DNA from: UBA8437 sp963580005
GTDB taxonomy: Bacteria > Planctomycetota > Planctomycetia > Planctomycetales > Planctomycetaceae
Direction: 5' to 3'
DNA: 11,790 nucleotides
Assembly: GCA_963580005.1 (NCBI GenBank)
Contig: CAUZJR010000130.1
Coordinates: 1 to 11,790, forward strand
Below, piece by piece: positions 6,045 to 11,759 of the stretch. The notes beneath the pieces are model-generated. The model was not told the DNA's origin, searched no databases, and worked only from the letters and a program-made list of their open reading frames with translations. The stretch's first letter is position 1, and each line of letters begins with the position of its first letter. A program made the translations under genes and the position numbers.

Positions 6045-7514
6045 ATGACAATCGAGGTATTGGGTGGAGACATCCACCTGGTCGACCTGCAGACTCGGCT
6101 GCCGTTCAAGTACGGCATCGCCACGATGACCGAGGCTCCGCACGCGTTTGTGCGGTTGAGGATCGAGGTCGACGGCCGACCGGCGAGTGGTGTCGCCGCT
6201 GACCTGCTGCCACCCAAGTGGTTCACCAAGGTCCCCGAGACGCCTCTGGAGACCGAGGTACTGGAGATGCTGGCCACGATCGAAGCGGCGGTCGCACTGG
6301 CCACCGGTGCTCGGGCCGAGACGCCCTTTGACCTGTGGCGAGACCTGTATGAGCGACAGGCCGAATGGGGGCGGGGGCAGGGGGATGGGCAGGGGTGGCC
6401 GCCTCTGCTGGTCAATTTTGGGATGACTCTGGTTGAGCGTGCGATGATCGAGGCGGTGGCTCGGGCAGCGGGGGTCAGTTGGTTCGAGTTGTTGCACGGT
6501 GGGGGCCTGGGGATTCGGCTGGGGGAGTGCGACGAGGTATTGGCGGGTCTTGAGGTCAGCGAGTTGTTACCCGGTGAGTTGGCCGGCGAGGTGATTGCGC
6601 GTCACACGGTAGGGATGTCAGATCCGTTGACCGACTCGGAGATCGACGCGGACTCGCGGCTTGACGACGGCCTGCCTCAGTCGCTCTCGGCGTGCCTTTC
6701 GGAGTACGGCCTGTGTCATCTGAAGATCAAGGTCAACGGTGACCTGGATGCTGATCTGGGTCGGCTGAGCGACATTGCCGGCTTGGTCGAGCGAGTTGGC
6801 GTGGAGGGTTTTGGATTCACGCTGGACGGCAACGAGCAATTCCGGGACCCGTCGTCGTTCCGGTCGTATTGGGAGCGGTTGAGTGGCCGAGCCGATCTGC
6901 GCGAGTTTCTTTCTCACCTGATCTTCGTCGAGCAGCCGTTTCACCGCGACGTGGCGTTGGACCCCGCGGTGATGGGCGGTGCGGGGGGGTTGGCCGAGTG
7001 GGGGGGTCGGCCGCGGATGATCATCGACGAATCGGACGCCGAGACCGACAGCCTGCGGCGTGCCCTGGATCTGGGCTATCACGGCACCAGCCACAAGAAC
7101 TGCAAGGGAGTGTTCCGGGGGGTGATCAATGCCTGCCTGGTCGCGTGGCTCAATCGCCAGCGTCCTCGGGATGGTGGAGCCGGTTACATCATCAGTGGTG
7201 AGGACCTGGCCAACATTGGTCCGGTGGCTTTGCTGCAGGACCTGGCGGTGTCGAGTTCACTGGGGGTGAGCAGTATTGAGCGGAACGGTCATCACTACTT
7301 TGCCGGCCTGGGGGCATTTCCCGAATCGGTTGGTGCCCAGGTGCTGGCTGCTCACGGCGACCTGTACCACCGCAGCCGCGACGGCTGGCCGACTCTGACG
7401 GTCCGCGGGGGCCGGGTGTCGCTTGCCAGCCTGCAGCGGGCTCCGCTGGGTGTCGGTTTCGAGATCGATGTCGAGCAGTTCACGTCGTCGAGTGACTGGC
7501 GTCGGGGGGGTTGA
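6045..7514 (+). CDS. Mandelate racemase / muconate lactonizing enzyme (enolase superfamily) protein, long form
   Basis: The 489-residue protein shows the ordered active-site motifs of the enolase superfamily barrel: a lysine pair LKIK (226-229), LDGNEQF (260-266, Asp261), FVEQPF (294-299, Glu296), IIDES (326-330, Asp328/Glu329) and HKNCKG (350-355, with a candidate second general-base lysine). Such enzymes abstract a proton alpha to a carboxylate with Mg2+, giving racemases, cycloisomerases and sugar-acid dehydratases. The layout is closest to the MLE/dipeptide epimerase type, but the protein is about 110 residues longer than usual, with an extended segment (about 90-220) before the KxK motif and a C-terminal extension after about 440. 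In this operon a sugar-acid dehydratase or epimerase is the most economical guess; it cannot be decided from sequence. The gene follows the FAD gene by 16 bp and carries a G-quadruplex-like run near codon 110. Confidence 0.85.
   Translation: MTIEVLGGDIHLVDLQTRLPFKYGIATMTEAPHAFVRLRIEVDGRPASGVAADLLPPKWFTKVPETPLETEVLEMLATIEAAVALATGARAETPFDLWRDLYERQAEWGRGQGDGQGWPPLLVNFGMTLVERAMIEAVARAAGVSWFELLHGGGLGIRLGECDEVLAGLEVSELLPGELAGEVIARHTVGMSDPLTDSEIDADSRLDDGLPQSLSACLSEYGLCHLKIKVNGDLDADLGRLSDIAGLVERVGVEGFGFTLDGNEQFRDPSSFRSYWERLSGRADLREFLSHLIFVEQPFHRDVALDPAVMGGAGGLAEWGGRPRMIIDESDAETDSLRRALDLGYHGTSHKNCKGVFRGVINACLVAWLNRQRPRDGGAGYIISGEDLANIGPVALLQDLAVSSSLGVSSIERNGHHYFAGLGAFPESVGAQVLAAHGDLYHRSRDGWPTLTVRGGRVSLASLQRAPLGVGFEIDVEQFTSSSDWRRGG
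6367..6395 (+). other. Strong potential G-quadruplex motif inside the enolase-superfamily gene
   Basis: Five G-runs lie within 29 nt: 6367-6371, 6373-6377, 6380-6384, 6387-6389 and 692-95 of the same line (6392-6395), with loops of 1, 2, 2 and 2 nt. It is on the coding strand and encodes a Gly/Gln-rich loop (EWGRGQGDGQGW, residues 107-118) that looks like a solvent-exposed insertion. Confidence 0.5.
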
Positions 7515-7559
7515 GCCGGTCGTGTCGTTGCGATGCTGCCGCGGGGTGTGGCGGGTGGT

Positions 7560-7565
7560 TATGAT
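7560..7565 (+). promoter_or_regulatory. Possible -10 element for a leaderless transcript of the MetE-like gene
   Basis: TATGAT (five of six bases of the -10 consensus) ends 6 nt before the ATG at 7572, which would put the transcription start at or next to the A of the start codon. There is no Shine-Dalgarno sequence in the proper window and no good -35 element 16-18 bp upstream. The same bases also belong to a five-codon frame, ATG ATG AGT CGA TGA (7561-7575), whose stop overlaps the gene's start. Confidence 0.3.
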
Positions 7566-7571
7566 GAGTCG

Positions 7572-8591
7572 ATGACCGCTTCGATCCAGACCACCGTGGT
7601 GGGCAGCTACCCGGTTCCCGACTGGTTGCAGGCCTATCCCACCGCCGGGCATCTCCGCGACGCCACGCTGGTGGTTCTCAAGGCCCAGGAACTGGCCGGC
7701 CTGGACGTAATCAGCGACGGCGAGTTGAGCCGTTATGACGTGAACCATCCCGAGACGAACGGGATGATCGATCATTTTGTGGCACCGCTGGAGGGAGTCT
7801 CGACGGAGCTTGATGGCGAGGAGCTGTCGCGGTTTCGTTCACTTGCGGACTTCGAGTTCCGATCGAAGCCGGCCGGCGTGGTCCGCGGCCCGTTGGGACC
7901 GGGTCGACTGGATCTGCTCGAGGAATACCAGCAGGTGCGGAGCTTGGCCTCGCTGCCGCTGAAGTTCACCGTCACCAGTCCCTACATGCTGGCCCGCACG
8001 TTGCTCGATGGCCACTACGGTGGACTCGAGCCGCTCGTGATGGTGCTGGGGGAATTGCTGGGGGGCCAGTTGGCGGGCATCGACGCGGCGGTGATCCAGG
8101 TCGACGAGGCCAACCTGCCGGGTCGTCCCGAGGACGCTCTGCTGGCCGCGGCGGGGATCAACCGGGTCTTCCAGGACGTCACCAGCGAACGGGCGGTGCA
8201 CCTGTGCTTTGGCAATTACGGGGGCCAGACGATCCAGCAGGGTGGGTACCAGGCTCTGCTGCCGTTTTTCAATGCATTGGAGTGTGACCACCTGGTGCTC
8301 GAGTTGGCTCGACGCGGCGACGCGGAGCTCGAGTTCCTTGCCGAGGTGAAGCCTGAAATCGGCCTGGGGATCGGCGTGATCGACATCAAGGACAACGCGG
8401 TCGAGAGTGCCGAGGTGGTGGCTGGCCGGATCGAGCGGGCGATCGAGGTGCTGGGCCAGGATCGAGTCGGGTGGGTGCATCCCGACTGCGGGTTCTGGAT
8501 GCTCTCACGCAGCGTCGCCGACGCCAAGATGGCGGCGCTGGTGGCTGGGCGGGACCTGGTGCTGGGAACCGAAACCGAACACAAGCCGTAA
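7572..8591 (+). CDS. MetE-core-like (cobalamin-independent methionine synthase family) zinc methyltransferase
   Basis: This 339-residue protein corresponds to the C-terminal catalytic barrel of MetE and lacks the N-terminal half of the roughly 750-residue classical enzyme. The start VVGSYPVP (9-16) and VISDGELSR (46-54) match the barrel's opening signature. The zinc ligands expected of the family are visible: His210 and Cys212 in VHLCFGNY, Glu244 in LVLELARRG, and Cys306 in HPDCGFWML. Family members transfer methyl groups to a zinc-bound thiolate (methionine synthase, core MetE, coenzyme M transferases), but many short paralogues have no assigned substrate. The ATG at 7572 puts GSYP in the usual place; an in-frame ATG at 7533 would add 13 unlike residues. 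It lies 57 bp after the enolase-superfamily gene, the longest gap in the cluster, so an internal promoter is possible. A stand-alone methionine synthase role is possible but would be out of place here. Confidence 0.85.
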   Translation: MTASIQTTVVGSYPVPDWLQAYPTAGHLRDATLVVLKAQELAGLDVISDGELSRYDVNHPETNGMIDHFVAPLEGVSTELDGEELSRFRSLADFEFRSKPAGVVRGPLGPGRLDLLEEYQQVRSLASLPLKFTVTSPYMLARTLLDGHYGGLEPLVMVLGELLGGQLAGIDAAVIQVDEANLPGRPEDALLAAAGINRVFQDVTSERAVHLCFGNYGGQTIQQGGYQALLPFFNALECDHLVLELARRGDAELEFLAEVKPEIGLGIGVIDIKDNAVESAEVVAGRIERAIEVLGQDRVGWVHPDCGFWMLSRSVADAKMAALVAGRDLVLGTETEHKP

Positions 8592-8595
8592 CAGC

Positions 8596-8600
8596 AGGAG
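8596..8600 (+). promoter_or_regulatory. Ribosome binding site fixing the start of the cupin gene
   Basis: AGGAG is placed 10 nt before the ATG at 8611. It is the clearest Shine-Dalgarno sequence in the plus-strand cluster and supports a start after, not inside, the preceding gene. Confidence 0.6.
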
Positions 8601-8610
8601 ACCCCAGGCG

Positions 8611-8973
8611 ATGCCGTTCATCAACATCCAGGAGATCGAACCGTTGGAGGTGGTCCCGGGTTGCCGGATGCGGACACCATTTGGTGAGAAGCTGATGTTG
8701 AGTTACCTGGAGATGGACGAGGGTGCGGTGGTGCCACTGCACGATCATCCTCACGAGCAGGGTGGGATCCTGCTCGAGGGTCGTGTCGAGTTGACGATCG
8801 GCGAGGAGGTGCGGGTGTGCGAGGTGGGTGAGATGTTCCTGATCCCCCCGCATGTGCCTCACAAGGCCGTCGCCGTTGGCGGCCCGGCCCGGGTGCTCGA
8901 CGTGTTCAGCCCGGTCCGCGAGGACTACGCCGAGTTGTACAACAAGTACATCCCCGAGGTGGATGAGGCGTAG
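8611..8973 (+). CDS. Small cupin protein, KdgF-like (unsaturated uronate linearising)
   Basis: This is a single-domain cupin of 120 residues. Cupin motif 1 is GAVVPLHDHPHEQGGILLEG (38-57), with His44, His46 and Gln50 as likely metal ligands. Motif 2 is PPHVPH (79-84), with His84 as the remaining ligand. The downstream stretch LDVFSPVRED (96-105) has the Asp-x-Phe-x3-Arg pattern that, as I recall, marks the active site of KdgF. KdgF opens 4,5-unsaturated galacturonate or mannuronate released by lyases and hydrolases into the linear 4-deoxy-5-keto-uronate. Length and motif spacing match that family, and two unsaturated-uronyl hydrolase-like genes and an SDR lie nearby, which agrees with this role. 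It is the last gene of the plus-strand cluster and faces the SDR gene across 10 bp. Other small cupins (sugar isomerases, regulators) remain possible. Confidence 0.85.
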   Translation: MPFINIQEIEPLEVVPGCRMRTPFGEKLMLSYLEMDEGAVVPLHDHPHEQGGILLEGRVELTIGEEVRVCEVGEMFLIPPHVPHKAVAVGGPARVLDVFSPVREDYAELYNKYIPEVDEA

Positions 8974-8983
8974 CGGGAGGGGG

Positions 8984-9784
8984 CTACAGGCGTCGGATCA
9001 GCAGTCCGCCGTCGATGGTGAGCACCTGTCCGGTTGCGTAGCTCAGGTCGCCCCGGGCGAGCATGGCCACGGCACGTCCGACGTCTTCGGGTTCGCCCCA
9101 GCGGGGTTCGACGGTCAATCCGTCGGCGATCAGCCGGTCATATTTCTCGGTGACCCCGTCGGTCATATCGCTGTGGATGATGCCGGGTTGCACTTCGTAG
9201 ACCGAGACGGCGTGGGGTGCCATCCTGACGGCCCACAACCGTGTGGCCATCCGTGTCGCCGACTTGCTCAGGCAGTAGTCACCCCGGTGAATCGACACCA
9301 CATCTCCGGAGACCGACGAGATATTGACGATGGTGCCCTGGAATCCCGAGTCGGCCTCGTGCTGCTGGATCATCCATCGTGCACACAGTTGCGTGAGGAA
9401 GAAGGGTCCCTTGAGGTTGACGTCCAGGACTCGATCGAAGTCCTGCTGGTCGGCGTCGAGGATATCGCGACGACCCGGGGATGTGATCCCGGCGTTGTTG
9501 ACCAGCAGGTGCAGTGCTCCGAACCGCTGGCGGACCTCCTCGACGATTCTCGATCGGTCCTCTGCATCGGCGACATCCCCCCGGCAGTAGCAGACCTCAA
9601 CCCCCTCGGCCTCGAATGCCCTGATCACTTCGCCCACCTCGGCTACCTGGCCCACTTCTTCGAGTGCTCTCAGTCCTCCCAGTGCCAGTCTCCAGCCCTC
9701 GGCGGCCAGCGACCGGGCGATCCCCAGCCCGATGCCTCGCGTACCGCCGGTGATCAGTGCCACGGCCCCGATGGGACGGTTCAT
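8984..9784 (-). CDS. SDR-family oxidoreductase (FabG/KduD-like)
   Basis: This is a classical short-chain dehydrogenase/reductase of 266 residues. It has the cofactor motif TGGTRGIG (12-19), a GDVAD segment (69-73) for the adenine ring, NNAG (96-99), the catalytic Ser in ISSVSGD (155-161), and YCLSK (170-174, Tyr170 and Lys174). No Asp ends the second strand (LALGGLRA), which suggests an NADP(H) preference, though that is weak. It would be annotated as 3-oxoacyl-ACP reductase by similarity, but the context suggests a keto-uronate: either a KduD-type dehydrogenase or a reductase of 4-deoxy-5-hexosulose uronate, the product of the KdgF step. The ATG at 9784 is right because its ATGA overlaps the stop of the GH88-like gene (4 nt shared); a longer in-frame reading to 9889 would run inside that gene. 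It is the last gene of the minus-strand cluster. Confidence 0.9.
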   Translation of the reverse strand: MNRPIGAVALITGGTRGIGLGIARSLAAEGWRLALGGLRALEEVGQVAEVGEVIRAFEAEGVEVCYCRGDVADAEDRSRIVEEVRQRFGALHLLVNNAGITSPGRRDILDADQQDFDRVLDVNLKGPFFLTQLCARWMIQQHEADSGFQGTIVNISSVSGDVVSIHRGDYCLSKSATRMATRLWAVRMAPHAVSVYEVQPGIIHSDMTDGVTEKYDRLIADGLTVEPRWGEPEDVGRAVAMLARGDLSYATGQVLTIDGGLLIRRL

Positions 9785-11178
9785 GAGGCGTCTCCGGTGT
9801 CGGCTCCGAAGAAGGTAAGGTCGCGGCCCTCGGCGAGTCGTGCGACGTAGATCGCGGCTTCGCGGAGGTGGTAGTCGCCCCAGAGGCATGATTCTCCGCG
9901 GGGGATCATCGAGCCTTCGGGCACGTGATCCCAGCCATTGGGTCGGTGGTAGACGGCGTGCAGGAGCAGTCCCTGGTGTTTGGGATCGGTCGAGAGGTAG
10001 GGTTCTTCGAGCAGCGTGGCGAGCGTGGCCAGTCCGGCCTGGGTGTATCGGTGCGACGCGTCGGGGTCGGACGGCTCGAGCACCCGTCCCAGCCTCAGCA
10101 GTCCCTGGCAGGCGATGGCAGCGGCTGAGCTGTCGACCGGTTCGTGGTCGTTGTCGGGTTCGGCGGGTCGGTCGGCGTGTCCGGGCATCCGGGCCAGCCC
10201 CGGCGCCCCGGTGTCCCAGTAGGGGATGCCGTCGCTGGGGGTGGATTCGATGTAGTAGTCACAACTGGCCCGAGCCGTCTCGAGCATCATCTCGACGATC
10301 GGCTGTCGTCCGCCGAGCGGATCGAGATCGGGTTCATCGAGGGTGTCGAGGAACTCGAGCAGTTCGGCGTAGCCGAGCATGATCCAGGCCAGGCCTCGGG
10401 TCCAGGTGGTAAAGGGCGAGTAGCCCTGCTGGGTCGAGGCACAGCGGTATCGTCCGTCGTTGGTATTGAAGAGGCTCTCGTGGGCCACTCGGCCTCGCAC
10501 GTCGTAGCGGTCGCGGCCGTCTCCGAAGTAGACATTGTAGCGGGCGGTGGTTTGTGCGTGAGCGACGAGTCGCCCGAGCAGCCCGATCGGCTCGTCGTGT
10601 TCCCCCAGCAGCCGGTGGCCGAGCTGGTGGGCGAGTGCGAGAGAGCGGAGGCTGCGGATGGTGTCGGCGAACAGCGAGTGGGGTCCGTTGAACGAGTAGA
10701 TGAACCCGTCGCCGTCGCCGTTGCCGGTATGGCTCCAGCGGATCGCCTGCACGGCTCCGCTGACCTTCAACGCCAATTCCCAGCCGTCCAACTCGGCGGC
10801 GGTCGTCTCGAATCGACCTTCGCGAGCGAGTCTCCAGAGATTGCCATAGGTACTGAGCGTGTTGAAGCCGTGGTCGTGGACTCCGACGTGCGTCAGGTGA
10901 TCGGGCATGTGGGCCAGCGTGTCGGCCCGGCCGGACTCCAGGAACCGTTCTTCGCCGGTGGCGTCGAACTGCAGCAGGGCGGATCCGAACTGGAAGCCCC
11001 GGGTCCATTCGGTCCAGCCCCGCGAGGTGTAGTGGCCCTCGACGGTGTAGACCGGTGCCCCGGCGGTGGGGTCGGTGTGTTGTCCGAGTCGATCGAGCGC
11101 GGTGGCCGAGACGGACCAGAACCGATCGAGTGGCAGCTTGAGGCCCGCGGCGCTGCGGACAGTCTCCGGGTCGATCAT
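9781..11178 (-). CDS. GH88-like unsaturated glucuronyl hydrolase, cytoplasmic
   Basis: This 465-residue protein has an alpha/alpha-barrel pattern typical of GH88 unsaturated glucuronyl hydrolases: EWTRGFQFGSALL (57-69), VHDHGF (100-105, Asp102 as one catalytic acid candidate), SLFADTIRSL (168-177, Asp172 as the second), TTWTRGLAWIMLGYAELLEF (257-276), VDSSAAAIACQGLLRL (348-363) and GESCLWGDYHLREA (428-441). The family hydrates the double bond of a terminal unsaturated uronic acid and so releases it from oligosaccharides. There is no signal peptide, so it should act in the cytoplasm on imported oligosaccharides, unlike the exported GH105-like protein. The start at 11178 has AAGGGG close by. 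The gene follows the ferredoxin gene by 22 bp and overlaps the SDR gene by 4 nt, so all three may share a transcript. Substrate specificity cannot be read here. Confidence 0.88.
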   Translation of the reverse strand: MIDPETVRSAAGLKLPLDRFWSVSATALDRLGQHTDPTAGAPVYTVEGHYTSRGWTEWTRGFQFGSALLQFDATGEERFLESGRADTLAHMPDHLTHVGVHDHGFNTLSTYGNLWRLAREGRFETTAAELDGWELALKVSGAVQAIRWSHTGNGDGDGFIYSFNGPHSLFADTIRSLRSLALAHQLGHRLLGEHDEPIGLLGRLVAHAQTTARYNVYFGDGRDRYDVRGRVAHESLFNTNDGRYRCASTQQGYSPFTTWTRGLAWIMLGYAELLEFLDTLDEPDLDPLGGRQPIVEMMLETARASCDYYIESTPSDGIPYWDTGAPGLARMPGHADRPAEPDNDHEPVDSSAAAIACQGLLRLGRVLEPSDPDASHRYTQAGLATLATLLEEPYLSTDPKHQGLLLHAVYHRPNGWDHVPEGSMIPRGESCLWGDYHLREAAIYVARLAEGRDLTFFGADTGDAS

Positions 11179-11200
11179 GACCCCTTACCCCGCTGGTGGC

Positions 11201-11491
11201 CTAGGAATCGACCAGCGGTTCTTTCTTCTCGGTGATCACCGGCAGCGGGGGATCGGGGTCGTTGCACATGTCGACGTTGAGCTGGGTGAACCCTTCCCAT
11301 TCGCTCGGCAGATTCTCATCGAGGAAAATCGCTTCCACCGGGCACTCGGGCACGCATGCCTCGCAATCGATGCATTCATCCGGATGGATGTACAGCATCG
11401 ATTCGCCCTCGTAGAAACACTCGACCGGACAAACCACGACACAGTCGGTGTACTTGCAGTTGAAACACGGTTCGGCGACGACGTGCGTCAT
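11201..11491 (-). CDS. fdxA: 7Fe (3Fe-4S and 4Fe-4S) ferredoxin, FdxA / Azotobacter FdI type
   Basis: This 96-residue electron carrier is very close to the Azotobacter ferredoxin I family. Cysteines are spaced C9-x2-C12-x4-C17-x3-C21-P, then C40-x2-C43-x2-C46-x3-C50-P. By comparison with FdI, C9, C17 and C50 would bind the 3Fe-4S cluster and C21, C40, C43 and C46 the 4Fe-4S cluster, with C12 and C25 free. The family phrases KYTDC (13-17), CFYEG (25-29), HPDECIDC (36-43) and ITEKK (near the end) are all present. It lacks the longer C-terminal tail of FdI. AAAGGG stands a few bases before the ATG and a GGGATCCC palindrome lies between them. It precedes the GH88-like gene by 22 bp, so they may be co-transcribed, although no need for a ferredoxin in uronate catabolism is obvious. 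It may simply be a housekeeping gene upstream. Confidence 0.95.
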   Translation of the reverse strand: MTHVVAEPCFNCKYTDCVVVCPVECFYEGESMLYIHPDECIDCEACVPECPVEAIFLDENLPSEWEGFTQLNVDMCNDPDPPLPVITEKKEPLVDS

Positions 11492-11543
11492 GGGGATCCC
11501 TTTTACAGTTCCGTGTGCCTACAGGTTTCAGGCCCTGGTGAAC

Positions 11544-11561
11544 CGGTCGCTTGGTCGACCG
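11544..11561 (-). promoter_or_regulatory. Leader hairpin upstream of the ferredoxin gene
   Basis: Read on the minus strand, CGGTCG and CGACCG form a perfect 6-bp stem with the 6-nt loop ACCAAG. It lies inside the leader predicted from the putative promoter. No U-run follows, so it is not a standard intrinsic terminator. Confidence 0.35.
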
Positions 11562-11603
11562 CTGCGGGAGCCTGACAATTGAGGTTCCGACGATTGCTTG
11601 CGG

Positions 11604-11633
11604 ATCGTAATGGTGAAGCCAGTCGGGTGTCAA
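11604..11633 (-). promoter_or_regulatory. Putative sigma-70-type promoter for the ferredoxin-GH88-SDR cluster
   Basis: On the minus strand a perfect TTGACA (11628-11633) is followed, after an 18-bp spacer, by TACGAT (11604-11609, four of six -10 bases). A start near 11597 would follow. It points at the ferredoxin gene with no other gene between. A second TTGACA at 11659-11664 has no suitable -10 partner. Confidence 0.5.
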
Positions 11634-11635
11634 GT

Positions 11636-11652
11636 GGCCACAACGAGTGGCC
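11636..11652. repeat. Inverted repeat directly upstream of the putative -35 element
   Basis: GGCCAC (11636-11641) and GTGGCC (11647-11652) are exact inverted copies with a 5-bp centre, starting 3 bp upstream of the -35 hexamer. The position suits an activator or repressor site; no protein can be named. Confidence 0.4.
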
Positions 11653-11668
11653 GGTGCGTGTCAACATC

Positions 11669-11680
11669 GTGTGAACACAC
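11669..11680. repeat. Short palindromic operator-like element GTGTGAACACAC
   Basis: Two 5-bp arms, GTGTG and CACAC, flank an AA centre. It lies about 36 bp upstream of the putative -35 element and could be a regulator site. It is short enough to occur by chance. Confidence 0.3.
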
Positions 11681-11698
11681 AGTTTATGTCGGCACAAT

Positions 11699-11724
11699 CC
11701 AGACCCATCTTGCCTCAGGTCTGG
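11699..11724. repeat. Stem-loop with 7-bp stem between the right-edge gene and the ferredoxin promoter
   Basis: CCAGACC (11699-11705) and GGTCTGG (11718-11724) are exact inverted copies around a 12-nt loop. Lying after the presumed stop of a right-edge minus-strand gene, it could end that transcript, but no T-run follows on either strand, so a factor-dependent terminator or a protein site is equally likely. Confidence 0.4.
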
Positions 11725-11759
11725 GCTCTGACTACAGTTTCCGCCGGCGGGGGTCCGAG

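Larger units (their letters stand above)
11492..11759. other. Intergenic regulatory region upstream of the ferredoxin gene
   Basis: About 270 bp shows no credible coding sequence on either strand. It contains a putative minus-strand promoter, a hairpin in the presumed leader and three further inverted repeats, listed separately, plus the 10-bp palindrome CCGCCGGCGG at 11741-11750. The leader from the predicted transcription start to the ferredoxin ATG would be about 105 nt. Confidence 0.6.

Noticed and set aside
8974..8983. A bidirectional terminator between the convergent cupin and SDR genes
   Set aside because: Only 10 G-rich bases separate the stops and no inverted repeat or T-run is visible there.
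9785..9889. A longer N-terminus for the SDR, starting at 9889
   Set aside because: The extra 35 residues are Arg/Pro-rich, lie inside the GH88-like gene and come before a standard SDR beginning. The ATGA overlap at 9781-9784 supports the shorter form.
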